Source: Planctomycetales bacterium ZRK34 (lineage in GTDB: Bacteria; Planctomycetota; Phycisphaerae; Phycisphaerales; Zrk34). From it: a stretch of DNA of 64,000 nucleotides. Position 1 is the first letter of the stretch; every line of letters begins with the position of its first letter. The translations under genes and the position numbers were made by a program. Shown in pieces: positions 1 through 8,686 of the stretch. Where the stretch lies: positions 930,001 to 994,000 of the forward strand of contig CP050848.1 of assembly GCA_014873095.1 (NCBI GenBank), given 5' to 3'. The notes beneath the pieces were generated by a model that made no database searches, had not been told where the DNA came from, and was given only the letters and a program-made list of their open reading frames with translations.

Positions 1-450
1 TCGCGCTCAGCCGAGCAGGGCAAGGTGATCCGTCGTCGGCGTGAGTGCCTGCGCTGCAAGCGGCGATTCACGACTTACGAGCGCGTCGAGGAAACGGTGC
101 GGCTGATGGTCGTCAAGAAAGACGGCTCGCGCGTGCCGTATGACCGGGGCAAGATCATTTCGGGTCTGACCAAGGCGTGCTACAAGCGGCCGGTCTCGGC
201 GGAGCGGATTCAAACGCTCGTCGAGGAAATCGAGGATCAGCTTTACCGCACCTACGACAAGGAAGTCGAGACCACCGACATCGGCCAGATCGCCTCGGAC
301 AAGCTCAAGGCGGTCGACCGCGTGGCGTATGTGCGATTCGCCAGCGTGTACAAACAGTTCCGTGACATCGAAGATTTCCTCGCGGAAGTCAAGGAAGTCA
401 TGGACACCGCCGCCCCGCTGGACGGGCCGACTCAAGGCAAGCTGTTTTAA
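1..450 (+). CDS. nrdR: NrdR transcriptional repressor, 5'-truncated by window edge
   Basis: Zinc-ribbon/ATP-cone repressor of ribonucleotide reductase genes. The frame is open from base 1, so the start and the first half of the zinc ribbon lie outside the window. What remains begins with the end of the ribbon (RRRRECLRCKRRFTTYE, the second CxxC of the finger), followed by the ATP-cone (VVKKDGSRVPYDRGKI, then ITDIGQ-like TDIGQIASDKL and VAYVRFASVYKQF), all typical of NrdR. NrdR is normally about 150 aa, so only a few residues are missing. It ends in a Thr/Pro/Gly tail. It is convergent with the next gene, separated by an inverted repeat. Confidence 0.95.
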   Translation, partial: SRSAEQGKVIRRRRECLRCKRRFTTYERVEETVRLMVVKKDGSRVPYDRGKIISGLTKACYKRPVSAERIQTLVEEIEDQLYRTYDKEVETTDIGQIASDKLKAVDRVAYVRFASVYKQFRDIEDFLAEVKEVMDTAAPLDGPTQGKLF

Positions 451-460
451 GAAAAAGACG

Positions 461-521
461 TCGACGGGATGAACAGGATGAAAAGACATCAACCTGAATT
501 CATATCCTGTTGATCCTGTCA
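461..521. repeat. Inverted repeat between convergent genes
   Basis: Arms of about 20 bases (about 461-482 and 501-521) built on the unit GGAT(G/C)AACAGGAT pair with each other across a short AT-rich loop. It sits between the convergent nrdR and zinc-ribbon genes and could act as a two-way terminator. The AACAGGAT unit looks like a dispersed planctomycete repeat rather than a gene-specific site; that is inference. Confidence 0.5.
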
Positions 522-529
522 AACACGCT

Positions 530-2005
530 TCACTGGCCGAGGAATTTGACGATTTCCTGGCGGTCGACGCGCTTCTGCAAAGCGGCGATGGATTCGTCGA
601 GCCCCTCGGCGGTGACGCCTTGGGGCAGGTCGGCCTTGATCTGTTTCAGCAGCTTCAGCGCCTCGGCGTAGCGACCGGCCTGATCGGCTTCGCGGGCTTT
701 GTCCACACGCTGATTCAGTTCCTTGGCAAGCTGCGGCGACATCGTCGCGCCGCCACCGGTCTGCACCTCGATGCCGAAGAAGCTGACCACCCCACTGCCG
801 CCCCCGTCTGTGCCCCCGGCAGGTGCAGGCTTCACAGCGGGCTTGGGTGCGGAAGACGGCTTAGTAGGCGCGGGAAGGACGACGGCGGGTTGAGGCTTGG
901 GCTTGGGGGTCTGCGCGGCAGGCGTCGAGGTCGATGGTTCATCCCAGCTTCGGCCGGCGTCGGCGATGGTGGCGCGCGGCGCGGTGTTGGCACTGGCTGA
1001 TGGGGCCGGTGACTGCGAGGCGGCGGGCGGCGGCGTGGCGGTGTCGGCCGGGGACTGGGCCGGGGGCGGAGTCGACTGGTTCGACCCCGAGGAATCACGC
1101 ATCAGGATCACCAGTGCGACGACGATCGCCAGCAGAACATTCATGCCAACCAGCACCCACACCATCAGATTGCTGGAGCGGTCAGCCTGATCGAATTGCC
1201 CCATCGTTTCGATGGAGTCCGCAGCGCCGGCGCCGGAGCCGGTCATCCAATCCATCGCGTCGGCGGACGTCGGAGATGATTTTTCCTGGACCACGGCGGC
1301 GGGCCGTTCCGTCACGGTCGCGGCGCCCGGCGAAGGGGCCGGTTCAGAGCCGGGGAGGAACAGGTCATCGTCGGCGGAAGAGGTGGAGACAACACGGGCC
1401 TTGGCGGCCGGGCGCGAGGTGAGGGTCGGTTCGCTGGTGTCCGGCCCGGCGGTGGGCTCGGCGAACATGCTCGGATGCTGCGGCGGCGCGGCGGGTGCAA
1501 CAGACGCTTCGCTGCGCTCAGCGTCGGCGTTCAGGGCGGCCTGCTCCTCGGCGCGGGCTCGGGCGACTTCTTCAAACACGCCGGGGTCTTCGGGGTCCAG
1601 ACCCAGTTGTTGGCGATCACGCAGTTCGGGGAATCGCGCGCCGCAATGAGGGCACTTTTTATCCTGCGAATCAACTTGCTTGCTGCACTGATAGCACATG
1701 CCCAGCAGATGGCTGATGCCGGGCACGTGACGGGCGACAGACCAGAACTGCTTGGTGGTCGGCCCGCGGAGGATCGTGTTGGCGTTGAGCTTGCCGCGCT
1801 GAATCTGCTTGACCAGAACCTCGTAGGTACACCCGGGCCGGAACGGATTGGCCGAATCGCGAATAAACCACGGCCCCATGTGCTGCTGGGTCACGCGGCG
1901 GGACAGCGGGTCAAAAAAACCCCCGCAGCCCCCGCAACGCTCCGCGGGACCGGGGTTCACATGACCGCAATACGGGCAGAGTATGATCTTGCGTTCGACG
2001 GGCAC
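530..2005 (-). CDS. Zinc-ribbon and GYF-like domain membrane protein, unknown function
   Basis: About 491 aa. Not assigned to a named protein. The N-terminus is a four-cysteine zinc ribbon (CPYCGHVNPG...CGGCGG). A GYF_2-like segment follows (GPWFIRD ... VKQIQRGKLNANTILRGPTTKQFWSVA, about residues 45-105), then a second zinc ribbon (CYQCSKQ...CPHCG, about 103-125). After a low-complexity acidic/Pro region comes one transmembrane helix (LMVWVLVGMNVLLAIVVAL, about 280-300), a long Pro/Ala/Ser linker and a helical C-terminus with LLKQIKADLPQG. GYF_2 domains are often found with such ribbons in planctomycete membrane proteins. I chose the GTG at 2005 because an AGGAG lies 6 bases upstream (2012-2016); a TTG at 2020 is the alternative. 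Confidence 0.7.
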   Translation of the reverse strand: MPVERKIILCPYCGHVNPGPAERCGGCGGFFDPLSRRVTQQHMGPWFIRDSANPFRPGCTYEVLVKQIQRGKLNANTILRGPTTKQFWSVARHVPGISHLLGMCYQCSKQVDSQDKKCPHCGARFPELRDRQQLGLDPEDPGVFEEVARARAEEQAALNADAERSEASVAPAAPPQHPSMFAEPTAGPDTSEPTLTSRPAAKARVVSTSSADDDLFLPGSEPAPSPGAATVTERPAAVVQEKSSPTSADAMDWMTGSGAGAADSIETMGQFDQADRSSNLMVWVLVGMNVLLAIVVALVILMRDSSGSNQSTPPPAQSPADTATPPPAASQSPAPSASANTAPRATIADAGRSWDEPSTSTPAAQTPKPKPQPAVVLPAPTKPSSAPKPAVKPAPAGGTDGGGSGVVSFFGIEVQTGGGATMSPQLAKELNQRVDKAREADQAGRYAEALKLLKQIKADLPQGVTAEGLDESIAALQKRVDRQEIVKFLGQ

Positions 2006-2062
2006 GGCAAACTCCTGCAAGCTGGACGGCGGTCAGGCATAGACTATCTCAGACAGTCTACA

Positions 2063-2091
2063 TTGACATCGGCCACAGGCAATTCTAGGTT
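2063..2091 (+). promoter_or_regulatory. Sigma-70 type promoter giving a leaderless start
   Basis: Perfect -35 TTGACA (2063-2068), 17-base spacer, -10 TAGGTT (2086-2091). The ATG at 2098 is 7 bases past the -10, where transcription should begin, so the mRNA is probably leaderless; no Shine-Dalgarno sequence is seen. Confidence 0.6.
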
Positions 2092-2097
2092 GATCGG

Positions 2098-3072
2098 ATG
2101 AAAACCCTATGCCTCATTCTGGTGGTCATTTTAACAGGCTGTGCTGCTGATTCGACGCCCCGGCCGGCTGCAAGTTCCGCAGCCAGATCGACCACCGCCG
2201 ACACCGCCGCCGCCGGTGACACCGCCTCGGCCGTGGTGGCGCTGGTCAACGGGCGAGCAGTCCGCATGCAGGCGCTGGTGCCGATCATGGTGGAAACCGC
2301 CGGCGGCCAGGCGCTCGGTGAATGGGTGCTCGACCAGCAGATCAACAAGGCGCTCGCCGAACAGAAGATTTCACTGCGCCAGGAAGACCTGGACTACGAA
2401 AAGCGGATACTGATGCGCCAGCTCGATGCCGACCCCGATCAGGCGGCGCGGCTGATGAGCCAACTGCGCGAACGGCGCGGTCTGGGCCCCCGCCGCTTCG
2501 AGATGCTGCTGCGTCGCAATGCAGCTCTTCGGAAGCTGGTCGCTGACGATGTACAGATCACCCCGGCGCTGGTCCAGCAGGAATACCAGCGGCAGTACGG
2601 CCAGCTCACGCAGGTGCGGATGATTCTGGCCGGCTCGCTCAAGGGCGCTTCCGAAGCGCTGAAGCGGGCGCAGGCCGGTGAGTCGTTCATCGACTTGGCG
2701 ATCGAACTCAGCGAAGACGCCAGCCGGGCGCAGGGGGGATTGCTCCCGCCGATTTCCGGGGAAGACCCGACCTGGCCGCAGGCGCTGCGCGAAGCGGCGG
2801 TGAAACTGACCCCGGGTCAGATCAGCGAGCCGGTCGCGCTGGACGCCGGCTGGGCGATTCTGAAATGTGAAAAGAAGATCGACCAGCCCCAGCGCCCCTT
2901 CGCCGATGTCCGCACCGAGCTGCGCGAGCAGGTGCGCCAGCAGCTTGAGCGCGTCCGCATGCAGCAACTGGCCCGGGCGCTGATCGAAAAAGCCGACGTC
3001 ACCGTGCTGGACGCCGACCTGGACCGCTCCTGGAAACAACAGCGCGGCGCGTTTATTCAACCGGGGCAATAA
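2098..3072 (+). CDS. Parvulin-like peptidyl-prolyl isomerase lipoprotein
   Basis: 324 aa. The start MKTLCLILVVILTGC is a lipoprotein signal with lipobox LTGC, so the mature protein should be anchored in a membrane facing the periplasm. A SurA/PrsA-like helical N-domain (about 45-160, LVNGRAVRMQALVPIMVE ... INKALAEQKI) is followed by a parvulin-type domain (about 175-260: VRMILAG, RAQAGESFIDLAIELSED, QGGLLPPI, LTPGQISEPVALDAGWAILKCEKK). Parvulins isomerise prolyl bonds and help exported proteins fold. Residues that are strongly conserved in active parvulins are not all obvious, so it may act mainly as a chaperone. It ends 2 bases before the GxxExxY gene. Confidence 0.8.
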   Translation: MKTLCLILVVILTGCAADSTPRPAASSAARSTTADTAAAGDTASAVVALVNGRAVRMQALVPIMVETAGGQALGEWVLDQQINKALAEQKISLRQEDLDYEKRILMRQLDADPDQAARLMSQLRERRGLGPRRFEMLLRRNAALRKLVADDVQITPALVQQEYQRQYGQLTQVRMILAGSLKGASEALKRAQAGESFIDLAIELSEDASRAQGGLLPPISGEDPTWPQALREAAVKLTPGQISEPVALDAGWAILKCEKKIDQPQRPFADVRTELREQVRQQLERVRMQQLARALIEKADVTVLDADLDRSWKQQRGAFIQPGQ

Positions 3073-3074
3073 TC

Positions 3075-3497
3075 ATGCGAAGACAAACCGCAGAGGACGC
3101 AGAGAGCGCCGAGGCCTATCAGCGTGTTAATCAACTGACGAAGAACATCATCGGAGCGGCGATTCGAGTTCATCGCGAATTGGGCCCGGGACTGTTGGAA
3201 TCCGCCTACGAAGCGGCGTTGGCATACGAGTTGTCGGATCAGGGATTGACGGTAGTTCGCCAGAAGCCTGTGCCGGTGATGTATCGGGGACAGGACGTAG
3301 GCGATGGCTATCGGATCGATCTGCTGGTGGACAATCAAGTCATCGTTGAACTGAAAACAGTCGATCGGCTGGCCCCTATACATGAAGCCCAACTCCTGTC
3401 GTATCTGAAACTGGCGGACCGCCGCGTGGGGCTGCTGATAAACTTTCATGTGAATCGTCTGACCGATGGCGTCAAACGCATGGTCAACCACCTATAA
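3075..3497 (+). CDS. GxxExxY protein, PD-(D/E)XK nuclease-like
   Basis: 140 aa. Contains the family signature GLLESAY and a putative nuclease core: YRIDLLVDNQVIVELKTV supplies the D and ExK of a PD-(D/E)XK site, and HEAQLLSYLKL follows as the usual helix. The predicted active-site residues look intact. The N-terminus (RQTAEDAESAE) is translated from the left arm of an inverted repeat that brackets the gene (see 3086-3530). The role of this family is unknown to me; the nuclease fold is an established assignment for the family, activity is inference. It starts 2 bases after the lipoprotein stop but is unlikely to be part of its operon in function. Confidence 0.85.
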   Translation: MRRQTAEDAESAEAYQRVNQLTKNIIGAAIRVHRELGPGLLESAYEAALAYELSDQGLTVVRQKPVPVMYRGQDVGDGYRIDLLVDNQVIVELKTVDRLAPIHEAQLLSYLKLADRRVGLLINFHVNRLTDGVKRMVNHL

Positions 3498-3530
3498 TCC
3501 CGCTCCGCGTACTCTGCGACCTCTGCGGTT
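3086..3530. repeat. Inverted repeat bracketing the GxxExxY gene
   Basis: Left arm 3086-3113 and right arm 3503-3530 match at 24 of 28 positions when one is reverse-complemented; both are built on CGCAGAGG / CGCAGAG units. The left arm is inside the GxxExxY coding sequence and the right arm starts 6 bases after its stop. The layout (one small ORF filling the space between the arms) suggests a small transposable or gene-conversion unit. No target duplication was identified. Confidence 0.6.
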
Positions 3531-3572
3531 CAATCGTTGGACCGGGAATCGCCGATCTGGAAATAGACCATC

Positions 3573-4778
3573 ATGGACATTCAACTTTCTCATCGCATGG
3601 ACCGCTTGCCGCCGTATATGCTCGGCAAGATCAAGAAGCTCACCTATGAAATGCGCCGGGACGGTCACGATGTGATCGACCTGAACATGGGCAATCCGAA
3701 CGACCCGACCCCGCCGGCGATCGTCGAGAAGCTGCGCGAGGCGTCGATGGACATGCGCAACCAGCGCTACAGCGCCTCGGCGGGCGTATACAACCTCCGC
3801 CGCGAGGTCGCCCGCAAGTACAAGCGCATCTGGGATGTGGACCTGGACCCGAACAAGGAAGTCATCGCGACGATCGGCTCCAAGGAAGGCTTCTCGCATC
3901 TGTGTCTGGCGATGCTGGGCCCCGGCGACACGGCGATCGTGACCAAGCCGGCGTTTCAGATTCACACGTACGCGGTCGTGCTGGCCGGGGCGAACGTGAT
4001 CGGCGTGGACCTGGGCAACGATGACGCTTTCCTCGAACGCATCGAGAACGTGATCAATCACCTGCAGCCCAAGCCGAAGGTGATGATTCTGAACTTCCCG
4101 AACAACCCGACGACGATGACGGTCGATCTGCCGTTCTGGGAGCGCGTCGTGGCGATGGCCAAGAAGCACAACGTGATGGTCATCTCCGACTTCGCCTACG
4201 GCGAGACGTGTTTCGACGGGTACAAAGCCCCGAGTTTCATGCAGGCGGAGGGCGCCAAGGACGTCGGCGTCGAATTCACGACGATGAGCAAGTCGTACAA
4301 CATGGCCGGCTGGCGCATCGGCTACTGCGTGGGCAACCCGCAGATGATCAACGCCCTGGCGGAGATCAAAGGCTACTACGACTACGGAATCTTTCAGGCG
4401 ATTCAGATCGCATCGATCATCGCCATGCGCGAGCACGACGAGGCGGTCGCCCAGCAGGCGAAGATTTACGAAGGTCGGCGTGACGCCATGGTCCGCTACT
4501 GCCGCAAGCTCGGCTGGGAAGTCGATCCGCCCAAGGCGACGATGTTTGTCTGGGCCAAGGTGACCGACGATCACCTGGCGCCGTACGGCGGCAAGACGAT
4601 CGACTTCTGCCTGGACATGATCGAAAAGGCCGAGGTGGCGATGTGCCCCGGCGGCGCGTTCGGCCCCGAAGGCGAGGGTTATGTCCGCATCGCGATGGTC
4701 GAAAACGAGCACCGCATCCGCCAGGCCTTCCGCCAGCTCGACCGCGTGCTGAACAAGACGGCCGCGACGGCCGGGTAA
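3573..4778 (+). CDS. PLP-dependent aminotransferase, AlaC / LL-diaminopimelate type
   Basis: 401 aa, full length for class I/II fold-type I aminotransferases. The PLP lysine lies in TTMSKSYNMAGWRIGY. Other family landmarks are NMGNPNDPTPP near the N-terminus, GSKEGFSHLCLAMLGPGD (cofactor phosphate side), NFPNNPTT (the Asn that contacts the pyridine ring), SDFAYGE (Asp-Tyr pair) and the C-terminal RIAMVENEHRIRQAF with the carboxylate-binding Arg. The closest groups I recognise are the glutamate-pyruvate transaminase AlaC and LL-DAP aminotransferase; substrate cannot be settled by eye. Cytoplasmic. The ATG at 3573 follows a stretch without a strong Shine-Dalgarno. Confidence 0.85.
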   Translation: MDIQLSHRMDRLPPYMLGKIKKLTYEMRRDGHDVIDLNMGNPNDPTPPAIVEKLREASMDMRNQRYSASAGVYNLRREVARKYKRIWDVDLDPNKEVIATIGSKEGFSHLCLAMLGPGDTAIVTKPAFQIHTYAVVLAGANVIGVDLGNDDAFLERIENVINHLQPKPKVMILNFPNNPTTMTVDLPFWERVVAMAKKHNVMVISDFAYGETCFDGYKAPSFMQAEGAKDVGVEFTTMSKSYNMAGWRIGYCVGNPQMINALAEIKGYYDYGIFQAIQIASIIAMREHDEAVAQQAKIYEGRRDAMVRYCRKLGWEVDPPKATMFVWAKVTDDHLAPYGGKTIDFCLDMIEKAEVAMCPGGAFGPEGEGYVRIAMVENEHRIRQAFRQLDRVLNKTAATAG

Positions 4779-4836
4779 AAGACGCTGTGAGCCAGGCGCG
4801 TCAGCCACGAAGTGTCCGGTGCAAGCCACAGCTGTA

Positions 4837-5025
4837 AGCACAAAGTCACGAAGGCTCCAAGACGCAAAGAATCTCAGAAGGCGTGCGTTCTATTTAGAAC
4901 AACACAGCAATGAACTTTTCGTAAGCAATTTACAGATAGACATTTGTTTCCCATTAAAATTACTTTGTTTTCGACGAAAATAGAGTAATTATCTTTGCGT
5001 CTTTGTGTCTTTGTGTCTTTGTGCT
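4837..5025. repeat. Inverted repeat element with AT-rich interior
   Basis: The 4779-5205 stretch has no gene. Arms at 4837-4870 and 4992-5025 are imperfect reverse complements made of CACAAAGACAC / GACGCAAAG units. The interior (about 4880-4990) is strongly AT-rich. It ends in a 27-base segment (4964-4990) that recurs at 37175-37201 with one mismatch and contains the palindrome TTTTCGACGAAAA. A shorter element with the same type of arms is at 25085-25197. Confidence 0.6.
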
Positions 5026-5205
5026 GGATGGGGCGTCAAGCCGGAAGAACACGCGGGTTGAAGCTTCGGGGCAATCCAAAAACGGTCGGCGTAAACCCCA
5101 ACAGCGGGGCGACTTGTGTCGCCCTGTTTTTCTGTCATATTTTTATTGGCCCCGATGTACAGTCCGGCTGCCCCTGTCAAACCAGTCTATGGAGGCCACA
5201 TCTGT

Positions 5206-5754
5206 ATGCCGATTTCAGCCGACCTGATTGTCCGCACGCTTATGCGAAAGCGCCCGCAACTGCTGGCGTACACATGGGCGATCCTGCGCGATAACCACTT
5301 GTCGGAAGACGTGTTACAGGAAGTTTCCGTACTGGCGATCCACAAGGCCGATCAGATCGACGACGAAGCCCACCTCCACCGCTGGCTCCGCCAGGCATGT
5401 CGTTATAAAGCCTTGAATCTACTGCAGAAACTGGATACGCACACGCTGACGCTCGACGGGGCGACCCTCGACGCGATGGAATCCCGCTGGGCGGCCCACG
5501 ACAACGATAATCCCGCCGATCTCGCCGATGCGCTGGCCCATTGCCTGGGTGAGCTTTCGCCCTACGCGCAGCGGCTGGTGAAACTCCGCTACCGCGAGAA
5601 CATGACCGGTCAGCGGCTGGCCACGGCCGTCGGTCGACAGATCAACACCGTCTACGTCGCCCTGACCCGCATCCACCGTGCCCTGGGCGAATGCATCCGC
5701 AGCCAACTCAATCACCAGAAACCCCCCGGAAACCCCGAAACCAAAGATGCCTGA
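5206..5754 (+). CDS. ECF-type RNA polymerase sigma factor (module 1)
   Basis: 182 aa. Region 2 is seen in LLAYTWAILRDNHLSEDVLQEVSVLA, and region 4 in LSPYAQRLVKLRYRENMTGQRLATAVGRQINTVYVALTRIHRALGEC, a helix-turn-helix that reads -35 elements. It belongs to the sigma subfamily seen in planctomycetes and Verrucomicrobia next to FecR genes. I chose the ATG at 5206 because GGAGG lies 10 bases upstream. It overlaps the FecR gene by 8 bases, so the two are translationally coupled, and the FecR protein likely controls its release. It is clearly a paralogue of the sigma gene at 14329. Confidence 0.9.
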   Translation: MPISADLIVRTLMRKRPQLLAYTWAILRDNHLSEDVLQEVSVLAIHKADQIDDEAHLHRWLRQACRYKALNLLQKLDTHTLTLDGATLDAMESRWAAHDNDNPADLADALAHCLGELSPYAQRLVKLRYRENMTGQRLATAVGRQINTVYVALTRIHRALGECIRSQLNHQKPPGNPETKDA

Positions 5755-7195
5755 ACGTGAACTGGACAACCTGATGCTGCGCTACCTCGACGGGATCGTC
5801 ACCCCCGACGAAGTCGATGCGATGAATCAGCAACTCCAGCAGGAAACCGAGGCACAGGACCGCTTCATCGAATTGACGCTGCGTTACGCCCTGCTGCACG
5901 ATGCCCTGCAGGGGATGGACAGCAGACAGGAACCGGTGAACCGGGAACCGACTTTCACGCCGACGCTGAGGTCGCGGTTCAGCCGGGGCCGAAGCGTCTG
6001 GTACGCCCTGGCCGCATCACTGATGCTGGTCGCCGGCATCGCCACCTACGTGCTGGTCTCGAATCCCTCAACCGGATTCAACCCCCGGGCATCGCACGGC
6101 ATCGCCCTGCTGACCAATGCCACCGGGGCCGTCTTCGCTGACGGTTCACGCCAACCGGAAATCGGGGCCGAGCTCAACGCCGGCACGCTGTCGCTGCTGT
6201 CCGGCAGCGCGCAGGTGATGTTCAGCACCGGGGCCGTCGTCGATCTGCGCGGCCCGTGCACTTTCGCCATGACCGAGCCCAACCGGGGTCACCTGTTCAG
6301 CGGCACGCTCGAAGTCTACGTCCCCGATACCGCCCATGGTTTCACCATCACCGCGCCGCATGATGTGCGCGTCATCGATCTCGGCACGCGCTTCATCATG
6401 CAAGTGGACTCCGATGGTGTGTCGGATGTGCGCGTACTCAAGGGAACGGTGATGGTCGAGGTCGATCGTCCCGATTCTGAAAAACGCTACGCCCTGCTGA
6501 CCGCCGATCAGCGGGTGCGTGTCGATCCGGCCCTGAGCGTCGCCGAGACCCTGCGCATCATCGAGCGCCCGCCGCTGACTGCGGCAATCGATCAGGCCGG
6601 GCTCCGCATCGATTTTCAGTTGGATGCGGAAAACTGCTCTGTGCCGGACCGCTTCACCGCGATGGGTATGCCCATCGAGAAGCTCGACAAGGTCGACCTG
6701 CCATTGACGCAATCGCTGAACTCACCGCTCAGCGCCAGCGGGCAGATCACGATCTCCGTGGATACCGAAGACAGCAGCGCCCTGGATTTCCGCCGCCGCA
6801 CCGATTCGACTGACCCGCTACTGGGCCGCCTGCTCGAAGACCAGATCAAAAACCAGAACAGCGGTTTGGTCGTGACGCTGTCGAATCTGTCCGCGGGAAC
6901 CTACCGCATGGTGAGTTGGCATCACGACTGCGACCTCGGCGCAGCCGGCAACGTCTTCGAAGTGCATGTCTCCGATGCCCTGGGCGCCCAGCGGCTCGTA
7001 CTCGTTGATCAGATCGTCAGCACCGGCCCCAGCGCCGCCGCTCCGACGGTCGCCGACTTCGACATCGTCGCCGACGGCGAGCACCCCGTCACGATCATCT
7101 ACAGCCCGACCTCGGAAGACCGCGAAACACCCTGTAACGGACTGACCCTGACGCGCCTGGACGAGCCGCGCGTTTCATCTGCACAACAACCCTGA
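5747..7195 (+). CDS. FecR-domain transmembrane regulator with RDRG-HHD ectodomain
   Basis: About 482 aa. The cytoplasmic N-terminus (LDNLMLRYLDGIVTPDEV) resembles anti-sigma zipper-like segments. One transmembrane helix is at about 84-105 (VWYALAASLMLVAGIATYV), and a FecR domain at about 112-255 (TGAVFADG, LLSGSAQVMFSTGAVVDLRGP, VIDLGTRFIMQV, VRVLKGTVMVEV). The C-terminal part (about 295-475) carries LLEDQIKNQNSG, LSAGTYRMVSWHHD and VSDALGAQRLV, the same pattern found in the exported proteins encoded right behind it. Known FecR proteins receive an outer signal and regulate a partner sigma factor; the partner here is the overlapping upstream gene. The shared ectodomain is the unusual point. 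Confidence 0.85.
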   Translation: MPERELDNLMLRYLDGIVTPDEVDAMNQQLQQETEAQDRFIELTLRYALLHDALQGMDSRQEPVNREPTFTPTLRSRFSRGRSVWYALAASLMLVAGIATYVLVSNPSTGFNPRASHGIALLTNATGAVFADGSRQPEIGAELNAGTLSLLSGSAQVMFSTGAVVDLRGPCTFAMTEPNRGHLFSGTLEVYVPDTAHGFTITAPHDVRVIDLGTRFIMQVDSDGVSDVRVLKGTVMVEVDRPDSEKRYALLTADQRVRVDPALSVAETLRIIERPPLTAAIDQAGLRIDFQLDAENCSVPDRFTAMGMPIEKLDKVDLPLTQSLNSPLSASGQITISVDTEDSSALDFRRRTDSTDPLLGRLLEDQIKNQNSGLVVTLSNLSAGTYRMVSWHHDCDLGAAGNVFEVHVSDALGAQRLVLVDQIVSTGPSAAAPTVADFDIVADGEHPVTIIYSPTSEDRETPCNGLTLTRLDEPRVSSAQQP

Positions 7196-7221
7196 TTTCG
7201 CCTTGTGAAATGGAGATTGGC

Positions 7222-8631
7222 ATGTCCCTGAAATCGAGAAGAATGAATCTGCCCCAGGCCCGCCCGTTGGCGAGTCTGTGCCTGATGCTGGGCATGATCG
7301 TCGCGCCCGCCGCCGCTGACACCACCGGCTACTGGCGCGGTGAATCCGACGCCAACGGCGGCGCCGGCCTTGAAATCCTCAACGAGGTCGCCGGCAACAG
7401 CCTCACCGCCCCCAGCGCCAGCATCGACACCAACCCCGCCAATCTACCCGTCGGACGCATCCCCCGAACCGGCGCGGTCAACGCCGGTTCAATCAACGGC
7501 GACGTGAACATCAGCGGCACCATCTCCGAATACGCCGCGCTGAACTCCGACTCAATCACCGTTGAAGTGTTCAGCCGCACCCTCGAAGGCGGCGGCAGCC
7601 TCCTGTCCCGCACCAACAACACCGACGCCGGTTTCTCCATCACCGATTTCTCCGGCTACGACGTGACTTACTATGTCGGCGCCGGCACGCAGGTCACGAT
7701 CAACAACGTCGTCGATCCCAACGCCGACTGGAACTATCTCGCCTGGACTTACGACGCCACCGAAGGCGTCGGCCGCGTGTATGTCGACGGCCAACTCGCT
7801 GGCACACAGACGACCGCCACGCCCGGCCAGACCCTGAACTGGACCGGCGCCGGCGACATCAGCGTCGGCTTCGACATGGACGGCGGCTCCCTGTCGTCGG
7901 GTTCCAACACCGGCATCATCGACGAACTTCGCATCAGCAATACCGCCCTGCAGACTTATCAGTTCCTCGGCGCTCCGGCCCTGGCGGTCGACTTCGGCAC
8001 GGCCAACCAGGATGTGCAGACCTACTTCGTCTCCTTCGACCGCGGCAGCGGTGGAGACACAGGCGTCAACGGCCCGACGTCCGACATCATCGACACGCCC
8101 GTCGGCAACTATCTGGGCTCGGATCAGGTCCGGGTCACCATCGATTCAGAAGGCAGCGTCGACGGGGTCGACTTCCGTGATCGCGGTGATGTCTCCGGCA
8201 GCGTCGGCGACATCATTGAGGACCAGATCAAGGTCCAGAACAGCGGCATCGAGTTGACGATCGAAGGCCTCGAGGCCGGCATCTACAAGATGACCAGTTG
8301 GCATCACGATGCGAACGGAGCGACCGGCGGCGCGGCCGAAAACCAGATCGACATCTTCGTCACCGACGCCCTGGGCGCGCTCCGCCAGGTCATCGACGAT
8401 CTGGCCACCACCGGCGGCACCAACCCCGGGACCGTGGCTGATCCGTCCTACGCGATCTACTCCAACGGTGTGGACCCGATCACGATCTTCTTCGACAACG
8501 TCGGCGTCGGCAACAACAACCCCAACGAGATTGTGCTCAACGGCTTCCAGCTTCTGGTCATCCCCGAGCCGGCGTCGATGGCGATGCTCGCGGCCGGGTC
8601 GCTGATGCTGATGCGCCGCCGACGCGCCTGA
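7222..8631 (+). CDS. Exported LamG-like + RDRG-HHD protein with PEP-CTERM signal (copy A)
   Basis: About 469 aa. Signal peptide (LASLCLMLGMIVAPAAADT), then a concanavalin/LamG-like domain to about residue 255 (TGYWRGESDANGG, ADWNYLAWTYDATEGVGRVYVDG, GIIDELRISNTALQTYQ). A RDRG-HHD domain follows (FRDRGDVSG, IIEDQIKVQNSG, LEAGIYKMTSWHHD, VTDALGALRQV). The C-terminus is a PEP-CTERM-type signal: VIPEPASMAMLAAGSL then RRRR. Such signals direct export and sorting by an exosortase. Copy B follows at 8687; the LamG parts differ at only about 20 positions in 230. I chose ATG 7222 (GGAG 6 bases upstream) over ATG 7210. Confidence 0.85.
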   Translation: MSLKSRRMNLPQARPLASLCLMLGMIVAPAAADTTGYWRGESDANGGAGLEILNEVAGNSLTAPSASIDTNPANLPVGRIPRTGAVNAGSINGDVNISGTISEYAALNSDSITVEVFSRTLEGGGSLLSRTNNTDAGFSITDFSGYDVTYYVGAGTQVTINNVVDPNADWNYLAWTYDATEGVGRVYVDGQLAGTQTTATPGQTLNWTGAGDISVGFDMDGGSLSSGSNTGIIDELRISNTALQTYQFLGAPALAVDFGTANQDVQTYFVSFDRGSGGDTGVNGPTSDIIDTPVGNYLGSDQVRVTIDSEGSVDGVDFRDRGDVSGSVGDIIEDQIKVQNSGIELTIEGLEAGIYKMTSWHHDANGATGGAAENQIDIFVTDALGALRQVIDDLATTGGTNPGTVADPSYAIYSNGVDPITIFFDNVGVGNNNPNEIVLNGFQLLVIPEPASMAMLAAGSLMLMRRRRA

Positions 8632-8686
8632 ACCATGTACACATACGAGTGAGAACTGAGAATAGACCCTGTAAGGAGAACCGAGC

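Noticed and set aside
530-2101. Long plus-strand frames opposite the zinc-ribbon membrane protein gene
   Set aside because: They have no recognisable domains and mirror the minus-strand gene, which has zinc ribbons, a GYF-like domain and a transmembrane helix.
5100-5205. A start for the first sigma factor at the in-frame ATG 5116
   Set aside because: No ribosome site precedes it, and the added residues are not similar to the other sigma factor. The ATG at 5206 has GGAGG at the right distance.
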